Source: Didymodactylos carnosus
Lineage: Eukaryota; Rotifera; Eurotatoria; Philodinida; Philodinidae
Reading direction: 5' to 3'
NCBI GenBank assembly: GCA_905250885.1
Contig: CAJNOQ010000085.1
Coordinates: 1-64,000 of the forward strand
DNA length: 64,000 nucleotides
Below, piece after piece: positions 31,707 through 44,791 of this stretch. The stretch's first letter is position 1, and every line of letters begins with the position of its first letter. Below the pieces are notes generated by a model, which worked only from the letters and a program-made list of their open reading frames with translations, was not told where the DNA came from and made no database searches. The translations under genes and the position numbers were made by a program.

Positions 31707-34700
31707 ATGGGTTTATTGAAATTTGGCGCAAAGAAATTTCGAAAGAGTAAGTGAACATCATGGTTTTGTTTTTGTACGGCTGAATACATATACATTTATA
31801 TATGTGTGTTTTGGATACGCTTTTATATTTGAGAAAAAAAGCAATTAACAAATTATGGTGTCGAGTTTAGTGAGAAACGAGTGAAAACAAAATCATGCCA
31901 GCTTTTATTTCTCTAAATAATTAACCATTTAAACGCGATAGATGTAAATTAAAATGATAGAATCCTTTTTGAGTGAAAAAACATGAGTGTGAATGGTAAA
32001 ACGACAGATGCTGACTTAAATGAATAACAAAAAATTAGCAGCAGATGTGTTTTTTCTAGTCTATCATCATTCGAGTTCAATTATTTTGACTAGTCGAAGC
32101 GCTAACTTTATTCATGTAAAAGGAGCGAAGTGAATTATAATGATTGAATTTACACTTTTGACAGACGAATATCTTCTGTTTTCACCTCATAATAACTGTG
32201 TGAGACATATAGTGGTTATGAGAAAAGCTGGTCAAACAGAACTATAAACTATCGGACACAACATTCATTGGTACATGAATATCGTTCAACTTTAAGTAGT
32301 TTGACATTCTACTTCTCAGATTGGATGATAGATAAATCAATGTTTAATTATCCGGTATTTTTCATGAAAAGATGGTGTTTATACTTGATCCATAAAAAAA
32401 AGTATTGTTATAGAGTGGCCTGAAGCTTCTACCATCATTAGTAAATATAACGAGAAAGTCCTTTCTGCATTCTCATTTTCAACGAATGATTACATGAAAA
32501 TATTTTAATGACATATTAATGTATCTACATAAATATTGCACACGATGGAAAAGTACTTATATATTATGTAAGTGGTGTGTACCTATTAGATATCAATGTT
32601 AAAGAGTGATTGTTCAAACATCTCATCAATAGATTGTCCGTATATATGTCCACTTGATTGAAACTTGTGTGCACATATGCCATCCAATAGATTGATTCTG
32701 TAACATTTCACAACTAAGATATTCAGAAGTTTTCAGTAAATGGAAAAAAAAAAGAAAAGAAAAACAGCTGTTGTATGAAAATTTTGGACAATTTATTTTT
32801 GGTTTCAGTAAATATTTGAACCACAAAGATCTCATTTGGATAGAACACTGTTACTTAAGAAATGAAATACCTTCACTCGTTGATTCCTGTCATCTTTATC
32901 AGTATACAAATATTTATTAATTATCTTTCTCTCTATACTTATGTTTTTATGTAACAATCATTGTTCAAATATAGACTATTTTTCCTATGAATAAATAGCA
33001 TAGAAAGGTATTTTAAAGATGAAAGAATCTGTATTATGACAATATGTTTGAGATGTCTGCTAACTAGTTTAATATTTCACATGATGAACAAAAATTTTCA
33101 AACTTTAGGGAGACAATAAAATTAATTAGACAAGTATATATGACATTTGGAACTAATTTGTTCTGTCTTTTCTCCTTCTATTTCCTTATTTGTTCTATGT
33201 CTGTATGTATTTCTATACGTACTACTACTTCTTACTAAAAAGGTTTCATCAAAAACTTTCGAAAAAATTGATTCACATAGTGCATGGGAATGGTACACTG
33301 GAATCAATGTGATTCTGTCACAATAATTAATTTTTTTAATATGAATGGCTTTTACAGACAGACTGATGTCTGCCTGAAAATGTCTGCATAGCAAAATAAC
33401 AAGGGATTCAATTGAGAAAACATCCGTACAGTTCAGTCTTTTCTTTTTTCTTTTCTTTTTTTCTTCTGACATTCCTCAATTCATGACTATATTTTATAAA
33501 CAAGAAATGACCTCTCTCATTTTGCTAGATAATATATGTTCTCTCTATTTTTTTCTCTTCTTCTTTTCATCACCAATTAACGATAAAGATTTCTAAAATA
33601 TAATGATAATATAAAGCTTAAAATGGCTCTCTTTTAACAATTTTCACTGTGATTAACGCAGTTCATATTATTTCGAGAGAAATTTCTAATTAGTAGCTCA
33701 TCTATGGACGTTCATTTTATCCCGCTCGTTCGTTCTGTTTTGTTCTCTATCAGATTAGGAATTGTCTATGTGCACACTCCTTTTTATTTTTCTTCTATTC
33801 TGTTAAATATAGTAGTGCCTCTAGTATATACTGGTTATAAGCAACAGACCGACTTCTTTCTATTAAATTCAAATATTTTCTTTTATATGAGTGCTACTTG
33901 AATGACCTCGTTTTTTTTTCAAACATCATCATATCGTTTACTGGCTACTATGTTTGTTGATTATAATTGAAATTAGAATTCAAACGTATTTTATCGGTCA
34001 CTATCATCATGTTTAAACAATTTTGGACAAAAAAACAGTTTCTATTGTTCATTACAGGTAAAAGAGTACAACGAAAGTAAATGGAAACTAATCTGAATTT
34101 AGTATGCACCTATGGACCTATGTCATCAATATATACGTAGAATTATACCGCAAACTGAATCGTTGACGCCTATCTTGTCTCTCCATGAATATGAAAAGTT
34201 AGTATCAGTCTATTTGGGGAATGTTTAGCTTAGTTGTTGACCAATTAATAAATAAAATGTAAATATAGTGAGAATGACAGGTCTAATAGTTTGTGTTAAC
34301 TAGCCATGTTCGAAATTGTCACTTCAAAAGTTGATATTTTTTGGAGTTCAGGAAAACTATTTTTATAGAAGACTTTCGAAAAAGAAATGGGAAGAACCCA
34401 GTTCAGATTCCTAATGTTCACGAACTATACATAGATAACTGTGTTCTAGGAAAACAGTGATTTAGACACTTGGCGATCTTTTCTCGTTTAGTAACCGCTA
34501 CTATGGCAAGTCTTATGTCTGTTATAGTTCAAGATTTTAACGTTTAAAAATGTACATGCATTGTCATGATGCACTATACAGTTTATTGTTTGCCATGCCA
34601 AGATGTTTGATGTAATTCTACTAAGAAAATTTTTAGATGAAAGAATTTTAACAAGCAATATAGTTTATATGTAGGGAGATCGGACAGTAGATATCATTTT

Positions 34701-37700
34701 GTTTGTCAAAAAAGTCTTTGTATTATTCAATATTTCTATTCTCGACTCTATATTTAGGTTTTGCATTATATCGTGGTCTTTTGTTTTGAAAGATCACTTC
34801 GGTAAATCTGGTTCACTCTTTTTTCTCGATAGATCAAATGTACGATCTTTTTATTTATTCATATTCATACACGTGTTGTTCTACGTGTTATCATTGAAAA
34901 TTCATGAGTGATAATAACACATGTATATGCCTTCATTCTTTGGTCGAGAATTGATAATGAGCAAGAAAGTTAGTTGTTCGACCTTGAATAGAGAGAGTGA
35001 GAGATGTTCTCGTTCAGAGGTGCCACCTGACAATCGTATCTCATTTTCCCATGTTGAATCAATCAGTGAGGACTACGCATGAATGATGTTGTTTATTGAA
35101 AACAAAACAACAAAGCGTTGATCCGAAAAAGGAAAAACATACAACAAATACAACGTGTTTTAGATTTGAATAACTGATTGAAATGGATGGAGTTACTGTA
35201 TAGATGAAATATTAAGTGATAGTTTCCTGTCACTCATTTCTCAAATTGTCTTAGTATTGTGTAACAGTTCGCTTTTCATTGATTTGAATAAGTCTTTAAA
35301 ATCTCTTAAACTTTTGACTTATTTTCAAAGAATGTTGCGAAGAAGAGTTTTTCTGGTACTACTAGAGTCAAAGATTGTGAAATGATTACATCCGTCTGGA
35401 GTATACGTTCTTTTCCTATTGTTAAACGTTAATCAGTGTATAAGCACTTGTTTCGCCTGTTGTTATAGTTGACATCTAAAGTTGACAATTAAAGCACCTT
35501 TTTGAATTCTTTTTTTCTGTTCTTTTTACCTCTTATACTGAACATATATCAAGGCTCTCTCTCTATCTCTCTCTCTATCTCATTCTCAATATCTGTTTGA
35601 TTTAACATTGATGATGTAAAAGTTTGCACTTGGTATAAAAACTGAGTAGCGTGACGAAATAAACCTTGTCATAAAAAATTTCTGTTAATATAAAATAAAG
35701 CATACACACACATATATAAATAGTCGATTTTCCGAAAACATAATTTACTATACATGTCACACATTGAATAACGCTATTAGTCTCATAAATGTTAAAATGG
35801 TTATTTGAGCGATCTAAATTAAGAACAAAGACAGATAAAAATACAACTGATACATGCAATCGTAAGTGATTAAGGCGGTTCTAAATTAATTATACTATAT
35901 GGGACTCTGAACTTATCGTAGGAGTAATCTTAAACATTCGTTGAAAAATCTTATTTCACAGACTACAAATAAGATATGAAACCAGTTAGCTGAAGATTAG
36001 GTAACATAATAAGACACCATTGACACGACAGATTTAATAATTAAAAGTAAACTGTCAATAAATTCATTAGATTTGTAGAATCAGTTAATCTGATGTATGT
36101 TCAACCCTAATACGTATTTATCAGCAATTGTCTATTTAGAAACATGTTTGTGTGCCGCGAAGCGAAACTCATTTTATGATGATTTACCTTGTCCATCACG
36201 TTCTGAAGATGATCAAGAAGAAAATCAATATGGATTTTCTAAATCAGGTATTTAAAATGTCTTTCTCTACTCAAATGCTCAACTTTATAAACAATATACA
36301 TTTATTTTCTGTAGTAGACAAAAATCGTCAAAGAAATATCAATGGCAACAGTAGTCGAAGGGCTATTGGTGCGAATGACGATGGCAGTGATGATAATTAT
36401 AGTAATAATGAATCAGAAACAGAAGAAGATTTAATCGTTCATGAACGATTAAAAAAAGCATCGTCTTTTTCGCCTGCCAACATTCCAATGTTAGTCGTAT
36501 TATCATTTAGACCAGATAAAAATAATAAAAATATGAAACAAATTGATATTCAGAGAGGTAAATAATTAAATTTTTATACAAAAATAATTAGTTAATTATT
36601 ATTATCTATTTTTTGTTATTCAAAGGCTTTCCTGTCAATGCTCAATATATGTTAAATGAATGGTTATTTATCAAAACGGCTGATAATGAACAAGGCTTTG
36701 TACCATATATTTGTTGTCGACCTGTATTTCGTCGACAATCAATGAAATGTGATAATTTTTTAAATAAAAATAGTAACGATTATTCTTCATATCAAATGTA
36801 CAGACCACATGATTTTGGCAATAAGAATTTGAATACAACAAACTCATCGAATATTCAACGTTCATCAACCCGTCCATCTTGTACAATACAAGATTCCCCA
36901 TTAACAACAACAACCGCAACACCACCATCAAATAAAAAATTATTGTTATCAACACCGACAACAGCAATTTCGTCACAACCAATAATAACAAATCGATCAA
37001 AAATTACCGATGTGGCATCATCATGTGGCGATTCAGGATTTTCTGATTCAGAAATTTCAAATCATTTGAGTATTGATTCATCAACGTACCGAAATCGATA
37101 TTATCAACGTCAACTAATACAACAACAGCAAAATCGATCGATGATAAAACAATCCTCTACGACTGGATTAGTTGTGCACGATATAAAACCACGCTGCAGT
37201 ATGACAAATGAAAATTCAAAAACAAAATTATCCATATCGAAGAACAGTGCCTTCAGGCCAATTCAAATGTGTCCTAGTGCACGACAAAACGAGAACGATA
37301 AGTAAGCAATAACCATTGATGACAAAGCATACATAGTCTCAGCAACTTGTTACGTCGCATATGTTTTTCTCGTTCTGCATTTTGCCAGAGAGGAATGTAA
37401 TTGCTCAATATCAAATAATTTCAAATTATAACGATAAAAGAACGTTATTAAAGCGATCGGCGACGTTAGCTGTGGTTACTTCGCTAAACTTACCTTGCAT
37501 CCTCCATAGATTTCTATGGTTTCAATCTGACAGTCGTCTGATTGATTCCTAACCACAAACGCAATCCGATCCTTTTTTAGAACAAGATCTATAACAAAAA
37601 GATCGAGTTGAGTATCTATTGTAAGTAGGAATTTTTGAGACCTTTAAGACATAACGTACGAGTAAGCCTCACAGCCACATTCTCTTCAAATCGTAGGATC

Positions 37701-39147
37701 AGTATTCGAATAAATGGTATAAACTCAGCATTGAAATATTTTCCGATAAGTATGAGCTAGAGGTGTGCACAAGGGTACGAGTTTGTTGTACCTTGTGCCC
37801 TATAGAAACTTCTCATACCCTATCCTACCATATTAGCTTTCACATCCTGTCCCACCTTACCCTGTTGACTTTAGACCGTTTGCACCCTACACCTACGCAT
37901 AAGAAAGTAGGTGTAAAATAGGGATCATCCGTTCAGCGATCGACGTTCGTTTTTCTAGGTACAGTTTTATTCACAAACTCCATATCCACATCCAATAACA
38001 ACTGGCGTAGATCCTCTCTGATGGATAACGAAGTCATGCACCACCATTAAAGGAGCGAGTGTCTCTCAATACTAAGCATTCTTTATCTTATAGGACCCTA
38101 TAAAAATGTTTCGTACCCGTAACCTATCCTACCCTATAAAGTTTACACCCTACCCTAGCCTACCCTAATACGACAAGCTAGGGTCATCTTGCACATCTCT
38201 AGTATGAGCCAGTTGCACAAATTTGATTTTTATCTATAGAAATAAAGACACTATACCCACTGCATAAAAGACATAAGTTCACTTTCTCTTTCTCAACGAT
38301 GAGGCAAAATTAATATTAAACATTTTCACACTGTTCTTTTCTCATTAGTTCTAATTTGTCTGGTTAACTAATATGTCTGGTCTATTGAAAGAAATATTTG
38401 TTCTATTTTTTTTCGTTCAGTTCAAAAAACGATCAATATATCAATCAAATGCGACAATTATCATTAAATAATACCACTTTCATTCGCAAGTACAATCCGA
38501 ATAATCAACAGACGAGTAATCGTTTATCACTACTACGACAACAATTTGAAAATATTGATACAACAAACCCTCCACAATTACAACAACCAAAATTATCACC
38601 AAGACGTAGTTCAGTAGCTGCAAATTCTACCATTACCAGCACAACAGCAACATCATCACCCTACATTCGTCGTACGCCGTTTGCACGACGATCATTACCA
38701 TATCATAGCGAACGAATAAGTGGATTATCGGTAAAAAATGCATCATCACCCGATCCATTTGCTGTGGCCGATAGCAAAGAGAAAACAAACTATTTGAAAC
38801 GTCCTCATCAGCCGTGTTTAAGACACGTTGTTCTAGCTGAAACAATATTGCCACCGTCGTCACATAATGAAAAATTATCATCAACAACGTTCAATAGACA
38901 TTTTTCTGATTTAAGTTTAAATCAAATAGAAAATGATTCATTATCACCTATAATTAATGGAATCAATGGTGATCATTCATCGACAACATCATTTTCTACA
39001 GCATCCACCTCTTCATCTTCTTCCACCACATCATCGTCTTGTTCTCATTTAATATTACCCGATGTAATTCAAACACTCGATGAAAAGACGAAGCAGATAA
39101 ATAATAATAATCATTGTTTTATTCATAATATTTGTGTAACCGTGTAG
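31707..39147 (+). CDS. SH3-domain protein resembling Dlish/Vamana, 5 exons
   Basis: Exons 31707-31746, 36140-36247, 36315-36557, 36626-37301 and 38421-39147, 597 aa. Every junction has GT-AG sites and consistent phase. The N-terminus MGLLKFGAKKFRKKTCLCAA offers a glycine at position 2, basic residues and cysteines, as in lipid-anchored proteins. An acidic linker (ESETEEDL) precedes one SH3 domain at about 108-165: MLVVLSFRP, NEWLFIKTADNEQGFVPY, CCRPV. The phrase order recalls the first SH3 of Drosophila Dlish, a Dachs partner in Fat/Hippo signalling at the cell cortex. Dlish has more than one SH3 domain, and here I see one, followed by about 430 disordered residues rich in S, T, Q, N and P with RR-x-S sites. 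The ortholog assignment is tentative. Intron 1 is 4,393 bp; intron 4 carries a hAT MITE. Confidence 0.7.
31747..36139. other. 4.4-kb first intron of the SH3 gene
   Basis: Unusually long for this genome, where introns are mostly 55-80 bp. It is AT-rich with no supported open frame on either strand. A CT-rich microsatellite (CTCTCTCTATCT) lies at about 35555-35580. It may contain enhancers or an undetected alternative first exon. Confidence 0.45.
37758..38201. mobile_element. hAT-like MITE with perfect 8-bp target duplication
   Basis: 444 bp between ends TAGAGGTGTGCAC and, inverted, TAGAGATGTGCAAG, flanked by identical GTATGAGC at 37750-37757 and 38202-38209. The interior is crowded with ACCCTA/CCTACC motifs toward both ends. 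It lies inside intron 4 of the SH3 gene and should be spliced out. No coding capacity. Confidence 0.85.
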
Positions 39148-40500
39148 ATGTTTTCTGATTTTTTTTTTGCATGTGTTTTAATCTATAACTGTTGTACTTC
39201 GTCTTTATTAGAAATGTGAACAGATAGTTATAGTAATATATGTGGACCTACAATTCAATATGTACTTCGAAAAGATTAACTGATAGCGTATCGAGTTTTC
39301 TAAATCCTTTTTGCACAGTCTTCAGCTCCTAATATTAAACTTATTCATTGCCTAGGCCAATAAATCTGGTTGAATGGTCATAATCAAAGATTAAGATTGT
39401 GCACGGTTTCCCGAGTATCCGTTCCTGATTCATATAAGATATCTGATATATCTAAGTAATGCGCCAGATCGTGTACGATTTTGTAGCCAAAATTCTCCTG
39501 TTTCTGCATTTTATGCCAAGGAAAGTAGATCGTAATGAGTAATCGAACAACTCTACCAAAAGTATTCTATAGTTTTACTTTACAAGACGCTGTCACAGCG
39601 TAAATTAATTTTCCGTTGCGACAACGTTTAGACGAGAAGGACTTGATCTCTCATGGTGGAATTCTTTCTATAAGTAGTGCAACATAATACTTCGTCTGCG
39701 ATCTATGATTTTTTAAAAGGTCCTTTTCTGTCGCTCGGAACATTCTAAATACAAGCCGCTATGCACTTTGCTTCAATCAAAATTTTCCGAAGTGTTTACT
39801 GAATAAGAGCGAATTGATACTTTCGAAATAGACCGAATATTATGTTGGTACTACCTGTGGTAAAACACCAACTCCTGTTGAAACGCTGTACTCTGACTTT
39901 TTAACGCAACGTTCTTCAAATCTCGGAAGCGTCTCATTTAAAAGGAAGTAGTCTTTTGTACTACATTGTCACTTGAACTTGAAAGTCAGGCACTCAGTAT
40001 ATTTTGTATGATGAAAAACAATATGTCAACTTTAATCCACTTGTCGTTTGTTGTGAGTAAAATTGAGAAATACATTTTTCTTGAACATCTTCATTCAATG
40101 AAGCAGTATTTGAGAAATTCTCAGCAAAAACACCACATTCTTCTTGTCCTTTTTTCATAATGAAGTAGTACACGTTAAATAGGGTTGACTATAATAATCA
40201 TATAAGGGTTATAACTATAGACTTCGTTTTGTTTAGTACAGTCTGTTGTATAGCCTGGTCTAATAAACTATAAGGTTCTTGCGCATGGAAAAATCTGAGT
40301 TATTCCATTTAAATCATCTGTTCTATAATCATCGCTCTGTGACATCTTGATAGATAATCACTTTACATGTTCGTATTAATTAAGGGTACCTCCCTCCTCT
40401 TTTTTGACCTCCCTTGAAAACCGAGGAAGCCGATGTTTGATCGAGCTGGAATTTATACCAGAAACAGAACATCGAAAAAGAAAATCGATGTATTTTTGCG
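39148..40500. other. Spacer, no gene seen
   Basis: 3' flank of the SH3 gene, then AT-rich sequence with no repeat structure or coding signal that I could recognise. Confidence 0.35.
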
Positions 40501-40870
40501 CAGAATTTTCTGACATGTTCTTTTTCTATGGGTTTTCTGGAAAACTTTAGTTTTCATTCAGTCACATTACGATCCCTCGAAAAAATGGTTGGATCGAACT
40601 CAAAATTTTACCAGAGATACCTCAGACCCTATCTCAGCTTCGGTTTTTTCGTTTCGAAAAATGCTTTCCTTCTCGAGATATTCGAAAAATACTAAAAAGG
40701 CTGTATAAAAAAACGGCTTTTTATTTTAAAAACCTTCTAATGCCCAAACTTGAAATTGAAATGCTTATAAAAGAAAACGAATCTGATATAAGATCTAAAA
40801 TTTCATCTCGATCGGACCATTTTTTCGAGGGCTAGTAATGTGATTGGATTGAAAAGAACATCGAAAAAAC
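40501..40870. repeat. Inverted-repeat element, degenerate
   Basis: Bases 40561-40597 reappear inverted at 40808-40845, sharing CACATTAC, CCCTCGAAAAAATGG and GATCGA. Weaker similarity continues outward through GTTCTTTT. It looks like an old MITE of about 350 bp. The neighbouring text to 41230 seems part of the same repetitive material. Confidence 0.5.
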
Positions 40871-42229
40871 ACATATTATACACAGACTCTGTTTTTCAGG
40901 ACATTTGCGGTGATGCTTATATTTCCACGAAAATTCCTCGAAAAATTCTGGAAGACGTCTCATTTTGAAGAGCACACTTTCTTCCATCATGCTATCTATA
41001 AGAAAAAATTTTGAATATATAGAAAAGGAGAGAAAAATTTACAAAACTAAAAAATTGGGATTTTCTAGGCTTTGAAGGAACAACTTAAAAACTTCATAAT
41101 TTTTTCAAGAAAGATCGTGGAGAGCTAGGAGTGGTCTCATTTTATAGCCCAAATTTTCCTCTTCATTAGACTATGTTCATCTCAAAATGAAAAGTTTTTT
41201 GCAGAAAAATAGGGGGATATCCTTAAGCAATCCACGAATAACCTATTTGACCGCATGATATTCATTTACTTACGATGTTGAATAAAAATATATTACGGTG
41301 CCTCCTGGTAAAATAGCTTGTCGGTCTAGAATATTTAGTTCAAAATATTTTCATATTCCTCTTTAGAACATATACCGAACAGAAGCAGATTTTGTCGTTT
41401 TTTTCCCTTTTATTTCTATCGTGTCCTTCTTATACGTTCAAGTGTATGTTTAATGATTCCAGGAATAAATATTGATAGAAGACAAGATCAAAACGCAAAA
41501 AAACTTTGATTGATAGCGATAATTAATTAAGATTGTGTACATTGGTAAGAGTTAATCATGTGGAAATAGAAAATAACTAATAGACAATGACTTAACGCTA
41601 TTCAGACCAGACACTTCTTTTATGTGATTTATTTTGATCTAATGCAATAGACAAAGTTTCTGTGCAAATAATTACACTATGTTGAACTTGCATTGCTAAA
41701 AGACTATATCCATATGTTACAGACATCCTTCCATATCACAAATTATTTTAATACTATTATAATATTTTAATACAATCCAATAAGATTACCGATCGTTTGT
41801 GTGAAAGTAAAGTTCAAACCGATCTGTGATGATAACTAGTGAATAAAAAATAGGCTCATATTGTTTAATATAATCTCTATTTATATATTGCCATTCTATA
41901 TATTGCATGAAATATCATTGAACACAACTTTGTCCGAATTAATTGATCTTTTCAATAATAAATTTTATGTGTACTGCCCACAAAAAACTTTGTTTGTCTT
42001 CCATTTTCAGAGTATCGTATTTAACGCATTCAAACGTCAACGCGTTAGACCTCAAATGTTCACGAGTTCTACAATATCTACGATTAACAAAGTCACGCAC
42101 ACATCGTTTGTTATTACACGTGTCTTCACTGTGTGGATATTTGTTTTTAGTATGGGATTTGTCGGATTTCAAAGTTCTAGGCTAAAATCCAGAAGATCTC
42201 TGGAAAATCGGTTCATATCTCAACAAGTT
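40871..42229. other. Spacer with degenerate repeat text
   Basis: 40871-41230 reads like an old non-coding repeat; its last 100 bp recur in altered form near 56205-56325. The rest is AT-rich. The open frame beginning at 41861 is coding-like only toward its end, where it joins the LINE. Confidence 0.35.
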
Positions 42230-43129
42230 CAGAGAAATATTTTCATTTTTTTCCACGGTAAGTTTGCTCTTTACAATTCTGTTTCTTTAGCAATCAAAAA
42301 CAAATCGATTCAACCTGTCTTTTCATTAAAATTATTAGGCGTTTTTTCTTTCCTACAACTTAACATGAAAAACACATCTAGATTCCATCGCTACAACTTG
42401 CCGCAAAATGTTAGGTTCTATTTCTCGAGTTTTTCACGATTCTCCGTATTCTATGCGTCTTCATTTGTATAAAATGTGTGTACATCCGGTACTTGAATAT
42501 TCTTGTGTATTATTTGATTTTGATTTCATTTTTCATCTGAAAGTGTTAAACAAGGTTCAACGTTTAGCTTCTCGTATTATTCTCCAAGATTATGTAAATT
42601 CTTCAGTCTTTCTTCTCAAAAAACTGAAACTGTTATCTTTATCAGTGCGTCATCGATATTACAGGCTCACTTACTTTCATAAAATCTATCACGGTAGAAG
42701 CCCTATTTCTTCTCACAATCTTATCTCCCCTCTTACCACTCGTTAGACTTTCCGCAGAGGACATAACAGACGGGTAGCAATTCCAAACTTTAAGGTTAAA
42801 ACCACGTGTAACTCTTTTCTACCAAAAACATCTAAAGAATGGAATAATCTTCCTCCATATTTGGTACTTGAGAATAGTCACAAAGTTTTTAAGGAGGTGC
42901 TGCGACAGGAATTGGGTTTGAATTAAACAACTCTAGTTGTATTTATTTTTTCTTCTCTTTGTTCATTGGGAAATCGCCTCTTATTTTGTTCTTTATTGTG
43001 TTTTTAGTTATACAGGTATCACTAAGGCTTCTGTTTACCAGATGTTACAAGTTACTAAACATTTACTTTCTTTGTGATGTCCTTGCTTAGGCAAAATAAA
43101 TTGAACTTGAAGAATTTGAACTTGAAATG
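42230..43129 (+). mobile_element. LINE 3' part (Jockey/CR1-type reverse transcriptase C-terminus)
   Basis: At about 42259-42407 one frame reads KFALYNSVSLAIKN and LKLLGVFSFLQLNMKN, the connection region after the reverse-transcriptase palm. At 42408 a second frame continues with YSMRLHLYKMCVHPVLEYS and LNKVQRLASRIILQDY, then LSVRHRYYRL, the standard thumb and C-terminal motifs. The switch of frame implies a frameshift. A single in-frame TAG (about 42744) interrupts the final stretch, which ends WNNLPPYL and a stop at 42924. The 3' end carries a duplicated TTGAACTTGAA motif at about 43105-43129. It is 5' truncated and dead, but fresher than the copy at 7400-8676. Confidence 0.8.
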
Positions 43130-44791
43130 GGAATCCTCCGATCTATCGATTTCTTATCGTTTAACGTGGTATGAAATGAGGCCTAAATTCGATATCCGTA
43201 ACTTTTAACAAAACGTGAAAACATAGGTTATCGCCGCATCTTTCGATTCTTCTGTTTATGTCTTATAGTTTTAATGTAACAAAACTTTATTGTCAGGTCA
43301 TAGAATTTCTCTATTAGAAAATAAAATAGAAGAATCACGTCTTACATAAGCCATTTTCTCAGCGATTAATATGCCAATTATACATTGGTATTATCAGCCT
43401 ATACTAGGGTATCATTATGATGTGATCTCTTGCGTTTAACACATTCAATATATGAGAAAAGAAGAAAGAAAATTGTCTTTTTATCTTTTCTTTTGCTCTT
43501 AAGCATCGGGAGAGCTCAAATTTCGAAAATTAAGTATTCACACACGCAATTGAAAAAGTAAAAACGTTTAATTAATTCTTGTATTATTGAAAACTTTGAT
43601 TCAAGGTTAGAATGACAAATGTCACGATAGATTCATTGGTGAGTACAAAGACATTTGAAATTATTCCATCTTCGGCAAACTAGTCAAACGTTTATAATTG
43701 GTAATATTGTATACGCTTCCAGTTCCATTAGACACATATGTATCATTCATTGACGTAAGATCTATAAATGTGGTAACAGTTTACTTTGAACAACATCATC
43801 TTTTTTTTTTAAGTTTCTCTTCATTTAAATATTCACGTACAGATATCACGATGAGATAGATAACAACATGACATGCTTTCTTAATATTATTTTTACATCA
43901 TAAATATTCAAAAGAATGGTACAAAAATTTTATTGATTAATTTGTACGAAGTTTAATTGAATTGCCCATTTAACTGTTATTTGTCTAAAATTGTGGGCTG
44001 GTCAAATAATAAGTGAAGATTGTGGTTATTGTTCAATATAATAGACAATTCATGCGTATAATTCAGGTTGTAGAATTTATCAATGAAAATAAAAACTATC
44101 AAAAACTAATTGCACATAGTCTATATGGATGGCATCTATCCTTCTTGATTTAATTCGAAATTGATAACATTTTCATATTGAAATCAGACGGCATGAATTC
44201 TATTTGTCTATTCATTCTGTCTTATCTACACATACCTATATATATATATATATATATACAGATGAACTTAAAAACACATTTCAACTTAAAAATGAAGTCA
44301 GTGTATTAAGGTAGCATAGATGCAAGATAAATTGAGTCTATAGAGAGTTCAGTGTCACTCTCTTCTTATTGAAAGAGGTATCAAAACATAATAATCTCAA
44401 TTTAATCTTTATTAAGAAAAAGAAAATGTAAGTAAATAAAGCAAATTAGCATAAATAGGATAAGTAATGAGATTGTTATTATATTTTCTAACTTTCGAAA
44501 ATAAACACATTTAGATCTACTTTCATTTTTCTTTTTTTTTATTGAACATAGAGGAAAAAACAATGTGTGTGTGTCATCGTTGTTAGTTATTTAAATGATT
44601 ATTTCGTAGTAAGTGCCATACAAAGGATCCAAGTTTTTTAAAACTCTCTCGATAAGTATCCCCTGAAAATGTACAATTTTCAATTAAGTCAGAACAATAA
44701 TCTACTTATTTCTGTTCAATTTGTAATTCTGATATAGATATATTCTTTATTACAATTAATTATAACTGTCACTTACTTTTAGACTAGTATT
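43130..44791. other. Spacer with a TA microsatellite
   Basis: AT-rich 1.66 kb with a (TA)n tract at about 44237-44258. It should contain the promoter of the following membrane-protein gene. No other feature. Confidence 0.35.

Noticed and set aside
41861-42258. Start of the 203-codon plus frame as a separate gene
   Set aside because: Only its last third is coding-like, and that part is LINE. The upstream part has no recognisable content.
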